Source: Rhabditophanes sp. KR3021
Lineage: Eukaryota; Nematoda; Chromadorea; Rhabditida; Alloionematidae
Assembly: GCA_963281155.1 (NCBI GenBank)
Contig: CAUJLY010000004.1
Span: 248,001 to 312,000 of the forward strand
DNA length: 64,000 bases
Reading direction: 5' to 3'
Under the pieces are notes generated by a model. The model was not told the DNA's origin and searched no databases. It saw only the letters and a program-made list of their open reading frames with translations. Shown here piece after piece: positions 21,641-34,424 of this stretch. A program made the translations under genes and the position numbers. Every line of letters starts with the position of its first letter. Positions within the stretch are counted from its first letter, which is position 1.

Positions 21641-22341
21641 TATGTTTTGGTTATAAAATTCGGAGTAAAGTAAGATATTTAATAGTTGTTTTAAAATTTA
21701 TTTTTTGATTATATTCTCACTCATATAAACTATATGCTTTTGTATTGCTTGATTCAGGCATACCAATAAGTTTCACGTCTTCGCATTCAGACCTAAGAGC
21801 AACTAACGACTATCGAATAATTATTATCTATTGATGACCATATATTATGCAATCAAACAGCATGATTGCAAAACAAGTAATACAATATAACTTTAGTGGT
21901 TAACATATATGTAGATATATTTTGATAATACATATAACAATGATAATGTAAACTATCAGCCATTAAAGCATTTGTATATAACTAAACCAAAAAGATATTT
22001 ATAATATAATCTATTTGTAGATTCCCATAAACTATTGGAAAGGCCATATCTGCTCATACTTATTAGCTTATTCAGAATGGAGTCATGTCTAAATTATTTG
22101 GTAAACGTTTTGTTCTAATATTACGTATTGATTTGTGATATTATTGTTAATTAAATGTTTACAACCTGTTGAGTTATTATTTATATTTATAATGTCTGCG
22201 AACAAATTTGGTTTACCGATTTGAATAAATTAAATTTTCTTAATACACGTTTGCACAATTTGTTTCCTGTGAAGACACCAAGGCAGTGTACATGAAATGT
22301 AATTATTTCATGCTTTATTAAACATTTGATACTTTTTATAG
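21641..22341. other. Intergenic, promoter side of mevalonate kinase
   Basis: About 700 nt of AT-rich DNA upstream of the mevalonate kinase gene, ending in its 3' splice acceptor (TTTTTATAG, AG at 22340-22341). No coding signal or RNA gene is seen. Confidence 0.5.
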
Positions 22342-22365
22342 GAGAAACATATTAATAACAACGCT

Positions 22366-23680
22366 ATGGATGGCTCTAGGAAAAGTGTTTCAGCAAACGA
22401 GGAGCCTGATATCTCTACTAACGAGAACGACATAATCGCTGCTGCCCCTGGCAAAATAATTTTATTTGGAGAACATGCCGTTGTCTACAAGAAAAAGGCC
22501 GTAGCATGTGCATTGGATATACATTGTTATTCCAAGATTGTTCGAAATAGTAGAGATCCCCTCCATATTCAGCTCAAATTTAGAAACCTGAAATTTTATA
22601 AATCTTTCAATCTGCAACAAATTAATGAGTCACTTAAAGCTCTAAACATCCGTAACTTTGGCTTCGAATGCGTCAATCAAAAGGAACAAATTACTCATCC
22701 AAAAGAGTTGCAATTGGCCATCCACAAATTTACCCATGATTTGGAAGACCAGCAAATGAATGCAAAAGGAACCAAGGCATTTTTGTTTATACTTTTCTGT
22801 GGTATATTGTTGGCGCAGGATGATGGGTAAGTTACATTGTTTGCCTCCATTAAATGATGTGTTTTAATTTAGACCATTGGTGCCATTTGTAATTGACGTT
22901 CATTCAGACATTCCTGAATGCGCTGGCCTCGGATCCTCGGCAGCTTTTTGTGTTAGTGTTACTACTGCCATTTTCAAACACTTCAATCTACTCGAGAATG
23001 TTCAAAATAACTGCCTTAATGATGGGCATTTACAAACAATCAAAACAATTGCCCATTGTGCCGAAGAATATATTCATGATAACTCTAGTGGGATTGATAT
23101 TGTTTTGAGTACATACGGAGGATTCATCAGTTACGTCAAGGAACACAAACCCACTCCCATTAATTGCAAAAATATATTGCAACTTGTCGTCATTAACAGC
23201 AATGTTTCTAGAAGCACATCCAAGATGGTTGAAATAGTGAGAAAGAAAAGAGAATCCTCAGAAATGGTCATTGACTCCATATTCAATTGTATCCAGCATA
23301 TAACCGAACAGGCAATTCCAATTCTTGAAAGTAGTTTAATGAGTGCAGAGGAAGAAGTTCAGAAACTGTCAGAACTTTGCCGAATCAACCATGATCTGCT
23401 GAATGCTCTCGGAGTTGGACATAAAAAACTCGAAGAGATTCGGTCTGTAGTTTTGGAACAATTTCAAATGCATGCTAAAATGAGTGGAGCTGGCGGAGGA
23501 GGATCTTCTTTTATCTTATTGCCCTCTCCTCCTTCCGCCATTCAAATAAATTTTACAAAAGACATCCTCAAACAAATTGGATGTACAGCTCATTTTTTCA
23601 AAGCAACTATGTCAGGTGTTAAATTAGTCAATCGACATCCACCTCACATTTTTAAAGATCAACAACTAACAGCCATTTAA
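22366..23680 (+). CDS. mvk-1: Mevalonate kinase
   Basis: Predicted 422-aa GHMP kinase that phosphorylates mevalonate to 5-phosphomevalonate using ATP, an early step of isoprenoid synthesis in the cytosol. Exons are 22366-22826 and 22873-23680 (46-nt intron). All three GHMP motifs are visible: motif 1 PGKIILFGEHAVV at 28-40, the phosphate-binding motif 2 PECAGLGSSAAF at 168-179, and motif 3 KMSGAGGGGSSF at 356-367. The catalytic Asp lies in SSGIDIVLSTYGG (Asp228). Nematodes lack a cholesterol branch, so the product would feed dolichol, ubiquinone and prenylation (general knowledge). An acceptor is 24 nt before the ATG. Length is slightly above the human 396 aa owing to a 25-residue N-terminal extension. 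Confidence 0.95.
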
Positions 23681-23868
23681 AAGATGTTTTTTGTAATAGT
23701 TAACTCAAACAACTGCCATTTGCTTATACTTTTGTGCTTTTACTCACATCAATGCAAATAAAATATACAAACTTTTAAATAATTACACATACAACTTTTT
23801 AAATAATCATATTTATTTAAAGGAAATACACATTTAGTGTCTGATTAAAAAGGCATATATACTAAAGA

Positions 23869-26800
23869 TTAGTTGTTTAGTCTTAGTTGTTCAAAGGCAG
23901 ACCCAAAACTTGGGGTGTAAGGAACAAATTTGCCACCAGAAGCTTTTGATAGTTTAGCGATTTCAGCCCCCTCGTAGAGGGAGAATTTGGTGTCGATTTT
24001 ACCACTGGATAGTTCAGCTATTTGCTTCTCTGCCAAGCTCAAGTCCGCTTTCATTCCAATGAGGCTTTTAGTGTCTTGCTTCTTTTCACCCCCACTCTCA
24101 AACATTGAGACTCTGGTGACAGGAACACGGTTGTGGTACTTGATCAAGAGCTCCTTGAGGTCGTCTCTTGTGATGACGTCAGGCAGTTGGAGGCCTTCGT
24201 CAAAGATATACTCCTCCGAGTTAAGATGGAACTCCGTGATGAGAGATAAGTTGGGCAGGTGACTCGGCGACTCACAATTCATCCTTTGCCCATCTTCGAG
24301 TATCAACACATACTTGACAGTAACGTACTTGTTGGTCCTCGTGTCGATGAAGGTGACAATTCTAGCTTCCGCAGCAATAACCCACATGAACCTCAACGGT
24401 TGAAGGTACAGACGATTTTCATGGACATGCTTTGGGAATACTGGGTAGAAAGTCATCAGTAAAGAAGCAACACACAAAGGACTGTCGCCCAGTACGTATC
24501 TCGAACCACCAATCAAAACCAACCCCAACGCCATGTTAGCAATGCTTTGTTGAAAGTGAACATGACTCGCCGAAGTCTTTTCGTGTTCGGTAGCTGCTTT
24601 TAGATGTCTGGCAAGCTTGATAACTGCAATGTTACCCGACCCAGCCATGACCATCGCCATGATTGATAAAGTAGTCATTCTAAAGAACATCCGCAGGTTG
24701 TGATGTGTGTAGAGCTTGATGTGCTCCGACTCCCAACTCTCATCTTGCTCGTGCTTGAACACATCCATAATGAACTGACAATTTTTCATTACGTCATTGT
24801 TCCCACTAGAAACATACTTCAGCCCCATGGCAAACAGAACGCCTACATAAGTGTAGAGGTAAGCATGCACGTAAATCTTGTCCTCATCCAAATCATACCG
24901 TCCCCGAGGATTCCGAACCATCTCAAAGCGATCCTTGATGTACTCAGGAATTTGAGCATCCAGCCATTCTCTGGAGCATTGAATCTTACTGAATCCAATG
25001 AGATGTTTGGCGATCGTTCTAGTGAAGATGACATCAGGCTTGATATCTTTCAGATCGTAGAACAAGTCAGGAGTCACCAGTTCATCTTCCAGCCACTTGA
25101 TGTTGCTGTTTAGGTAGACAAGTCCGAGGGCAATTGCAGCAGGATTGGAGGTCAAGTGGATGTTGCAGTTGCCAAGCTCGCGGACATGGTTTGTAGTGGT
25201 GACCTGGTGCTCCTTGTCGAATTTCTTCTGGGACGAAGGATCCAGTTTGCTAAAGTATTGGTCTTCTTTGTTGTTGCCCTTCTTGGGATCTTTTGACTTC
25301 GGGCCCCCCTTCAGAAGATTGAGGAGGCGGTGTGCAATGGAAGGCTTTGCATCGACATAGGGCATCTCCAGACTACTAGCTTCGGTTCCCTTACCCAAAT
25401 TGATCAAACCAACCGAGAACCCACACGCCAAAGAAAAGGAGTACCTTTGGCCGATCATGTCCGACTCAACATAGTTTTCAATGCAGATTTGGTCGATAAA
25501 CTTGTCTGTGAGGTCTTGTGATTCCCTTCCGCAAAATAGAAGTCCTAATCCGACGGCAGAAGAAGCTTGGACGGTGGCGTCAATCAAAAACTCGAGTTGT
25601 GTGGAAGGAACCAGGAATTTGAGATGCGTAGCCAGAATCCTATACAGCTTGATGTTTCCAGTGGAGATATTGCTAGCACCTAACCCAAGCAACAAAGCAA
25701 TCGAGAAGAATTTGTCGCCTCTGGTGAACAATTCATGGTTGCCGAAGGCATTGATGCGATTCATATGGCCATTCAATGCCAAGCCATACACCATGCCAGC
25801 GGCAGAAATCATGTTGTGGTTGTTTTGGTTGTTGACGACGGCAGTCAAGAATTCAGAAGACAATGAGATGCTGTCTGAAGAAATTATCTCCAGGCCTGCA
25901 GAGACACCATTGTAGAAGTCACCCCATTCGATGAAGACTTTGTTGTGGTCACTAGTAGAATACTCCATCGTCGTCCAATTGGGCAGGATTTTGCCGACCA
26001 AGCAAACTGGTTCCACACAGAAGATCTCGTTGTGGTCAGGCATGACGGTCCGGAACTTGAGCATCGCTTTTCCGAACGCCTTAGCATAGTACTTGCACAT
26101 AGTCAGAGTCAAGAAATCTTCCTGCAAGTCTCGCAACTCAGCATCAGTCGTCCCCTGGGGATCTTTTATTTGAACAAGAACAGGCCTGGTTGTGTCCAAA
26201 ATGGTGGACACATTCTCAAACCGAATGTCATGAGGAAATCTGTGGAGCAAAAACTCCTTGAAATACTGCGAGTTTTGGAAGATCTTGTACTGGTCCAGCC
26301 GCGCTTTCAAAGACTGCAAGGGCATGTAATTGTTGAGGATCTTGTTAAATACCGGGTAAGTAGACAACTGCAATTGAAGAGCTTCGTTGGGGTTCAGGTC
26401 CAGCTCCAAGAAAACCCCTTTAGCCTCAATGATGTGGTTTTTCATGCCTTTAAACACCCGCACGAATTTTTCCTTGTTCCGGATGGAAAGCACATCGCAC
26501 CAGTTGTCGCCGAAGATTTTCTTGATATCCTTGATCTTCTCGATTTTCTTAATCAAAATGCCATACACCAATAAGTAGGCGGGCGGAATTGTTGTAAACA
26601 TCAAGGCGTCGTTACCGATTTCCTTGAGTCTAAACAATTTGCTCTTGAGTCGTTTATAAGAGCAGGCAAGTTGAAGATCCCCATCTAACTTGTCCTTATC
26701 GAAAATTCCAGGAGAAGTAATGACCAAAGAAGACTGCAACACCTCTCGATTATTAAAAAACAACAAATAATCGGACTCGAACGCACCAACATACTCCGCC

Positions 26801-29660
26801 AACCCACAAAAAGAGGCAAAGGCGTATAAAGGTTCCCCGATAGCTTTGCACAAGACGTCGTTGTTTTTGTTGATTCGACACCGTTCATAAAAGACGTGCA
26901 AGGCAGTGAAGATCAGTCCCAGTCTCTGAGTGGTGTCGGATTCCTTTTTGCCACACCCTTCCTTGACGGGAAAGATGGGTGTCAAGGCAAGGTTAGACAA
27001 ATTTCCAGAGGTGTCACGGCAAGGAGTCGAAGAAGGGGGGGCTTTTTTGGTTAGGATTTCAGAGTGGATCGAGTAGTTGTAGAAGGAGTTGCGGTCGGTA
27101 ACTCTTATCGGAGTGGATCTTCTCAGAAACTCTGAGAAGTGAGTATTCAGGCTGCCACCATTGGCCCTGTTCGGTGTGGATGACATCATTGTTTCTCCAT
27201 TACCCGTACTTTCGACAAGCAAACTACCGTCAGGAATATGCATTCTGTTGGACTGGGAGCATTCGCCAATGATCGGACTTTGAGTGGTAGGCAGCGCCTC
27301 AGGACGGTTAATGGTGCTATCTTTTCCCACCGTGTCATCTTTATTTGGCGCCAAGGGCACGAAATGTTTCAACTCTTTGATGACCTTCTTGACTATGCTC
27401 GAGTTTAGGTAATGATCGATCCCGAAACCACATTCGGAAAGAAAGTAGATCAAAAACTCAAACCCCCAAGCAACAGTCGTGGCTCCGGAGTGAGAGGACA
27501 CACTTTTGAGTAGGTTGGTGGAGTGCAGGTAGGTACTGAAGAAGATGATGCCATCGTCCCTTGAAAACTCGCAGATCGTGGCTACGCATTCAAAGATTTT
27601 CCTGGGAAGGTTAAACTTCATAGACACCTTCTGCCAAGTCTTGTTGTGGTTGTCGTAGAGGACGAATCCCTTCCGCCTGGCATCTTCGAACGAGTAGGTG
27701 GAGAAGTCAGAGTGACTGCCCAGCAAGCCATTCAGATCAACATTGAAGATAAAGTTGATTCCGGAGTGAATTGAAATGCTTTTCCTGTTTCGTATCAGAG
27801 CAACAAAGTTTGAGTCAAGCAGTTGGACTGCATCATGACAAGTTACCCTGTACCCGAGACTCTTCAAAGTGACGTTCTCGTCTTTTCCACCCACCCCGAC
27901 GTGGTGAATCAACTCATAGACAGTTAACGTGGATGTGCTTCCATCCATCACATACAGGTACTCTCGCCCCCCCATGTCAATAGAGGAAAAGACTCGAGGG
28001 ATGATTTGGTTGGTAGGGGAAAGAGATCTGTCCAGTTTCCCAATGACAGAGAGCTTGAAGAAGGTTCCCTCCCCAGCGAACATCTCAACTGTCGAATCAT
28101 TAAATTCATCAATACCCCTTGTGAAGGTTTTAGGGAAGCGATCAAAATAGGACGTAGTTCCCATTTTACTTGTCCCGTCGCTGTACTGATTGATAAAGGA
28201 AGGAACCTCCCGCCATGACGAGGCTTTAGTCATGTTGCCCCCAGGTTTCAAGCCAACTACCAGTTGATCCAGGACGCGCCCTTTCCCCGCACGGTTGTTC
28301 CCCAAGTCTGAGAGTGCCGTTTTGTTGTCCCCGACGCTCCTATTAGCTTTTCCACCAGGTTTGAGGATAGACGTCGCCTTAAGGGATTTGTTGATCTCCA
28401 TGAAGCCAGCATTGTATGTGAATTGGTCTCCCACAATGGTCGTTTGGAAGACACGTCCCGTCTCAGTTTTTGATAAGACAGCCGAGAGGTTGCCCTTACG
28501 GTGGGGCGGTCTGACCATGTTGGCGACCTCGTTCCTGCAATGATAGCTTGTTGCCGGAAGTCCATAGAGAGGCGTGCGTGTTACTTTGTTCTGAATTGAC
28601 ATAGGAAATGAACAATGACCCATTCCTTCTCCCTCCTCGTTCTCACTCTCCTTGCACTTTCTCTTTTCCCTTCGAACAGGAGTGATCAAGGGATTGGAGG
28701 TCATCTTGCCATCTATCATCAGTTTGGTGACTTGACCAGTTAAATCAGCGTCCGGCGTAGTATTCAGAACCTTCTTGCCACCAAGGGCAGTCGTGCAACC
28801 AGACACATTACCTTGCCCAAACAGATTGTTGTTTGGAGAGACATTCAGGATCAGAAGTTCATTTTCCCAGGAACAAAGCAGAGTGTTGCTGCCATAATCC
28901 GCCTCAACCACATCCATATTGAAGGATCGCCAGTCCAGATGTCTAGTGTCATCAAAGACAGCCTTCTCGGGGAAGTTGAAGGTGACAGGAAGGTACTTGT
29001 TGCCCATTTCTCCGATAGAGTAGATAAAAGGAAGACTAAAGAGTGGCAATTATTGTTTGGACTGCAAAAAGTTAAACTTACTGCTCCCCTACGACTGGCA
29101 CAAAGTCATCTCTGAGTATGATTATACATGACTTGAGAAACCAGAAGTTTTTGACAACAAACGGAAATTTGATAGAATAGACGAGGGCGTTATCTATTCC
29201 GAAGAGATCGATGTTTTGGGCTCCCATGATACAAACACAGGGCGTTCTTGACCCATCAAGGTTCTCGAATTCATAAAATTTAGCCTAAAATCATCAAATA
29301 AGCAAAAAGATCAAAGAAACGTACGGCCTTGATTTTGAAGAATCGTGTCGAATACCGTCCAACCACAACATTCCTTTCCTTTCGAGTGGCGGAGGCTTTG
29401 GTGAACGTTTGACGGATGGCTACATTCTCCACCACATCAATAGACTCCTCTCTTTCATTGAAGACGTAGTAGGAACTGGCAGCCCCATTTGTCTTGAAGT
29501 TGTCAATGTGACGAGATGTGAAGAAGCGCTGAAACCTACAACGGTCCTCACCATTCACACCATCAGGGAGTTTAGGGGAAGATTTTGGTTTTGTACTTGG
29601 ATTGTGGGCAGCATCCATTTTAGGAGCTTTTGCTGGTCTTTTGCAAGAACCAGAATCCAT
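23869..29660 (-). CDS. mat-2: Anaphase-promoting complex subunit 1 (APC1)
   Basis: Predicted 1901-aa scaffold of the anaphase-promoting complex/cyclosome, the ubiquitin ligase that drives metaphase-anaphase transition (MAT-2 in C. elegans). Exons: 29660-29325, 29284-29082, 29035-23869 (introns 40 and 46 nt), frame continuous. The N-terminal part holds a beta-propeller-like region; the proteasome/cyclosome (PC) repeats lie at about residues 1250-1560 (for example MVYGLALNGHMNRINAFGNH, FSIALLLGLGASN, SLACGFSVGLINLGKG, AAIALGLVYL). A long Ser/Thr/Pro-rich loop at about 600-860 is a likely phosphorylation site region. Length is close to human APC1 (1944 aa). The start has an in-frame TAA directly upstream and an acceptor (TTTTGCTAG) 5 nt before the ATG. 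Confidence 0.93.
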
Positions 29661-30336
29661 TTAAGCTAGCAAAATGTAAGTAAGTTATAAAATGCACACA
29701 ATAAATAATGTTTGGCAGATGATGTTCAAAAAAGTGATTTCTTCCAAAAAATGTCGTTGCAAGAGGTGTAGAGTAAAAAATGAAGAACAGCTATTTGGTG
29801 TAAATTAAAAAAGGAATCTATTGGAAGGGATGTACTTTGTTATCACTTTTACAAGGTAATTAGTTAATAAGTCATCTCAATCGCATGTGTTTAAACTTTT
29901 TAGGGTAAAAAACAAAAACAAAATGGTAGTAATAAGGAAGTAGGTTTAAAAAAGGAAAAAAGATTATTTGTTTGGGTTGATTAAGGTTGACATCGGTTTA
30001 AGGATGTAATTATTAGGTGAGCAATCATAATAAAGATGTTGAAGCAGTTTAGTGTAAAAAGATTAAAAATGAAGATTTCCACCACTTTAACAAGGCATTC
30101 TTTGAAGAAACAATCAAAACTAAACACGTTGAAAGAGTTTAAGGGAAGTAGATAAGAAATGGATTGTCTATGAAATAAATTTATATTTTTAGAGGAACTT
30201 TGTGATAGCTTTAAAGTGACAGTAATTTAATAAACAAACATAATTAGAGAAGTTGAAAAAATTTATTATAAATAGATCAAAAAAGGATTGTATTAAGAAG
30301 AAGATATGGTGAGATTAGACAAAAATTTATTTACAA
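29661..30336. other. Intergenic between APC1 and MED8
   Basis: About 680 nt of A-rich DNA between the 5' end of APC1 and the 3' end of MED8. It should contain the APC1 promoter; the APC1 acceptor is at 29667-29666. No gene-like signal is seen. Confidence 0.5.
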
Positions 30337-31453
30337 TTAATCAAAACACGATCCGTTTCCGAGTGCACCTTCTTTGGGTGCAGTGTCTTTATCAGTGACT
30401 GGTTTCTCCGGAATCAATTCAGTTCCATGCATGACAGCCATTACCATTCTCCGAGTTTCAGCTGGATTCGAAGTCATCTTTTCAAGGGAAACTTCTGCAG
30501 CACACTTATTCCCCTCACTTATAGCACTTAACATACTCTCGAAATTTTTTGTCATGGCTAAGATTTGTTTGCCTACGTAATCTACTTGCTTAGAAGCTAT
30601 TTCATCCTCAATAGCCTGTTCCTCTTCCTCTGGAGTGGGCATCAATTTAGTTCTTAAATAATCGGGCAAAACATCGTGATTCCAGTAAGGAATTCGACCT
30701 TCACTCTTATGATACAAGTCCGCATCAAAATCCATCGAAATAAACTGCGGAGCCAAGACGTGATTACTCAAATAAGCCCCCTCATCATCCATATTCCCAT
30801 CCAAGGCACTTCGCTTCAGCAACTTTTGGACTTGACTAACTGCATTGGCTAATGAAGTCATCAAACCCATAATATCCTCATACTTCACATTATGTTGGGC
30901 AAGGGACAATTGATTCAATGTTTCCTCGATGATATACTTCATTTCACGAATTCTTGTCTCTAAATTGTGAATGGACTGACCTATCTTTTCTGGCTCATGT
31001 TGATAGCCACCGGAAAGTAAACGGGACATCTAAAATGATATTAAAATTAGTTTAAGGATGACAGATTAGGGTGTAAGAGAAGGTAAATAAGTAACTATTG
31101 GACACCATGTAGATACAACTGAAATCACTTAATTTAAAGTGTTCCAAAATAGTTTGCCTTATTACATACTCATTTTGATGGTTGTTTACTCATTTTCGTG
31201 GTGTGGGATAAGGTTAACTTTAAAATAATAGCTGGTATCAAATGAACTGACTTGTGGGAATAAGGAATTTTATGGAAGTCTTGGTCTATTTATGCAAATG
31301 AAATAATAATTTAAATGAGGAGATGGTTAATGTTACTACTCATTTGGGAAACAATTGATGGAATTCAACTTTTTTGCAATTGAAGCCAGCTAGTTAAAAA
31401 TGATATCACAATAAGCTCTATACTGATTGTTGTTTCTTACTTACAGCATCCAT
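30337..31453 (-). CDS. mdt-8: Mediator complex subunit 8 (MED8)
   Basis: A 233-aa (or 230-aa) Mediator head-module subunit, linking transcription factors to RNA polymerase II. The family core is clear: the long N-terminal helix with LETRIREMKYIIEETL, then LANAVSQVQKLLKRSAL, then SMDFDADLYHKSEGRIPYWNHDVLPDYLRTK and the acidic PEEEEQAIEDE. The main exon is 31029-30337. A perfect acceptor (ATCATTTTAG) abuts its ATG; upstream, 31453-31445 reads ATG GAT GCT followed by a GTAAGT donor, so a 9-nt first exon (Met-Asp-Ala) would join in frame across a 415-nt intron. Either that cis-splice or direct trans-splicing at 31029 fits. Confidence 0.9.
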
Positions 31454-31712
31454 TGCTTGATTGTATCTAGCTGGATGAGTAATATTTGAATTAGTATCAA
31501 AACTGTATAGAGATCAAAATGATTCAAATTTAATTTTTGATTCGTCTTTGATGATCGTGCGAATTTAAAAATATTTGAGCCTAATATTTGATGTTGCGTA
31601 TGTATTTTTGAGGAAAATAAGGATTAATAGAGGAAGGCTTAACTGTTGACATATTGTTCAAATATACCTTTTACTATAAAATGTTTTTTAAATATATTAT
31701 GGCATACACAAC

Positions 31713-32222
31713 ATGCAGTTCTTCCACCGTTTACTTATTCTAGTCAATTTGATTGCTATCATTTATTCTCAAAAAGGAGTTTTCCTAAAATCCCTTTCTA
31801 AAAGACGATATGACGGGTGTGGTCATGTCAATTGCCAGACTTTAGTTTGCCCTGTCAAATATAACAGACTTGCTTGGGGTAGCAGATGTTACAATCGTTG
31901 CTGCAAAGAAGCTGCTACAGTCAAACCTATAATTACAACCACTTATAAGGTTGATCTTGACTTAACAACAACCACATTAGATACCGCCACAATATCTACC
32001 ACAACAAAGGAGTCTCCCAGTACATCTGATCAGCTTTATACGACTTCGACAAAACTTTTAACTTCGACGGATGGACTTGATATTGAAACAACAAAAGGTA
32101 TGTTCGGCACAACTGATCTGCTTCACACAACAACAAAAGATATGATGGGCACAACTGATCACCTCTATACTACGACAAATGAAATATCGGATACAACGGA
32201 AGGGTCTGGAATGGATTATTAA
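31713..32222 (+). CDS. Small secreted Cys-rich protein with Thr-rich tail
   Basis: Single-exon 169-aa predicted secreted protein that I do not recognise. A signal peptide (1-19) is followed by a basic KSLSKRR stretch (a possible convertase site), a compact six-cysteine module (Cys36, 41, 46, 59, 63, 64; spacing C-x4-C-x4-C-x12-C-x3-C-C) and then a Thr/Ser-rich mucin-like tail from residue 68. The tail contains 14-residue repeats of the form G-x-x-G-T-T-D-x-L-x-T-T-T-x (two clear copies at about 128-155 and weaker ones before). The tail would be heavily O-glycosylated if secreted. AATAAA lies close after the stop (32235-32240). Possible surface-coat or defence molecule; function unknown. Confidence 0.7.
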   Translation: MQFFHRLLILVNLIAIIYSQKGVFLKSLSKRRYDGCGHVNCQTLVCPVKYNRLAWGSRCYNRCCKEAATVKPIITTTYKVDLDLTTTTLDTATISTTTKESPSTSDQLYTTSTKLLTSTDGLDIETTKGMFGTTDLLHTTTKDMMGTTDHLYTTTNEISDTTEGSGMDY

Positions 32223-32362
32223 ACCATTTTCATAAATAAAATACATTCAATATTGGAACAAACAATTTTAAAAACATAAATTTTGTAAACTTTCTTATTA
32301 ACGAAATGTTGTATGTGTTACAATAAATAGATACAAAGTTTAGCATTATTTACTTAAATAAT

Positions 32363-34109
32363 TTAAAAAGTGATTACTGAGCTGTCACAGTTCCCTTGTG
32401 GCAAACAAATGGCATATTTAATCCAAACATTTTCCGATTTGATATATGAGTATATGTCGCTGATGGTCCCAGATTTTTGCCATCCACCGAGAATTAAATT
32501 TGCATGTTTAGTTTCAACAGATGATGCCGAAATTAACGTAAGAGGCAAACTTGCAATGGTTCTCCAACTATTAGTTGATAACTCATAAATGCGGCACTCA
32601 TCTTTAACTAAATCTTCAATTTCTCCTCCGCAACATAAAATATTATTGTTGCTTGTTGAAACAGCCGCATCAAAACTTTTCAAAGGGTCTTCTCTTAAGA
32701 GAGTCCATCTTCCTTCGCGTTCATCAAATCTAAAAATAATCAAAGGTACTCCTGCAAATTGTACTCACCTTTGAATATTCGAGCAACCTTCTCCGCCCGT
32801 AACATAAATAACTCCCTCAATCACAACGGATTTATGTTTTTGAACAGGTGCCACCAAATCTACACTCTTGATCCAAGACATCTTTTCGGATTCAAAGCTA
32901 AAAATTATTTGAAATGCAAATTATGTTTCTTACTAATCAACACTGCTAACTATATTGCCCCCTGCAAATCCAACAATTGAAAAGATTCTGCCTTCTACAA
33001 CAGCACATGACGGGTATTTTGTGGGTAGATTCATCTCAAAATCAAGAGTCTCGGTCGTATTAGTTTCGATATCAAATCTAAAATTATGTTTTAATTTGTT
33101 CCAACAGATTGCTTACTTTTCAATTTTTAGGTTGTTTAGGCCACCAAAATTGAAAACTTTGTTTCCAATTCGGCCACAAGCATGGCACTCTCTGTCTTCT
33201 ACCAACTTTGCAACTTCCTCTGCTGCTCTAGAATTTAAATCTACACAAACAATGGAGTTCTTATTTGAAAGGCCTCCAACTAAAAGAATGCAAGTGATCA
33301 GCTATTCAATTATCAGCTTACACAAATAGACCTTTGAAAGATTGTTTAGATTATTGGCTGAATGAAAGGTATTTCTCATTGTTTCAAATAAAAAGGTAGT
33401 TATTTGAGGAAATTGATAAATAGTTGGATACTTTGAAGAATAAATGTTCAAAATATAATAGTTGTCAATCTTGCCAAAATCAACTTTCATTAACAAATTG
33501 AGAAATAAATTCTTTCGATTTTTCAAGTCATACTCAACCCATCTGGTAAAGATATCCAATATAACTGTTTGGTTTTGCTTTGATAAAAAGGTCGGATCGA
33601 AAAGAACATTGAGATTGTCGTAAGAAAGTGAATCGAATGAGCTTTTTTGACTAATGTTGACAAAGTCTTCTTGAATTAGGTGTTTTGCTTGAATATTAAA
33701 TTGGGAAAAGATGATGTCATTGGTCATTTCAAACATAATAGGCAATGTAACACTCTCCTCCTCCTTTTTTAACCATTCCTCCAGTGTTTCTTTGATGTAA
33801 ACACATTTTAGGTGCTTCTGGATGTTAATTAGTTTCAAAATGTCCCCGCTTCTCAACGCAAATGACTCTCCTTTGAGGATGAATTCAAAATAGCACTTGA
33901 AGTCATCCAAGGCAATCTCTACTATTTCATATTTATCTGAAACATATTAAATTGGTTGGAACAGATCTTATGACTTTACCTTGTGTCTTATCCTTCATGA
34001 ATAAGTCATAAAAGTATTGACTAAAGTAAGAAAGAAGAGATTTGGAAACATGTGCAGTGCCATCTTTGAAAGCTAACTCAGCATCGGCAAATGGGTTGTC
34101 TTGAGGCAT
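32363..34109 (-). CDS. BTB-BACK-kelch protein, 6 exons
   Basis: Predicted 515-aa kelch-like protein, probably a cullin-3 ubiquitin-ligase adaptor. Exons: 34109-33980, 33936-33322, 33279-33117, 33077-32934, 32897-32769, 32729-32363; every intron is 36-43 nt with a TTTTAG or TTTCAG acceptor and the frame closes. The BTB part (about 1-105) starts around FKDGTAHVSKSLLSYFSQYFYDLF; the BACK part (about 120-245) includes FTRWVEYDLKNRKNLF; then about five kelch blades (about 250-510) marked by GG pairs such as VYLFGGLSN, VFNFGGLNN, VIYVTGGEG, ILCCGGEIE and LILGGW. The start ATG is the first in frame before the BTB fold, but seven codons of open frame precede it, so an upstream exon is possible. Confidence 0.85.
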
Positions 34110-34195
34110 CTCATACTTGGAAAGCACAATTTTTTTCTATGCTTTTGTGATATTACAAATCATTACTAAAAGCAACTTTGTTCTAATTATTTTTT

Positions 34196-34424
34196 TTATT
34201 TAATTGGCAAGACACCATTTTTGAAGAATGTCCCAAAAGAATCATCAACAACATTTAAGAATCCAGTCGAACTTAGGTCAAGTGTTGAGGTACATTACAT
34301 GTAAATTATATTTATATTCAAATAAGTTTTAAGAATAGGTGATTGTAACCTGAACATCAATTTTATTCATGGCAGACAAAAAGACTTCAAAATGTTTGGA
34401 GGAAACGGTATCGTAAAAACGTTT
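34196..34424 (-). pseudogene. Unidentified coding-like fragment
   Basis: An acceptor-preceded open stretch (34424-34350, reading KRFYDTVSSKHFEVFLSAMNKIDVQ without the final run) and a second one ending at a TAA at 34198-34196 (STLDLSSTGFLNVVDDSFGT then FFKNGVLPIK) look like the last two exons of a protein, on the minus strand between the aspartyl protease and the kelch gene. I cannot place the family and found no upstream exons or good splice acceptor for the second piece. Probably a remnant; low confidence. Confidence 0.25.

Noticed and set aside
33302..33332. Alternative donor (AAAG|GTCTAT) for exon 2 of the kelch gene
   Set aside because: It leads to an early stop in exon 3; the donor GTAAGC ten bases on gives the kelch strand VYLFGGLSN in frame.
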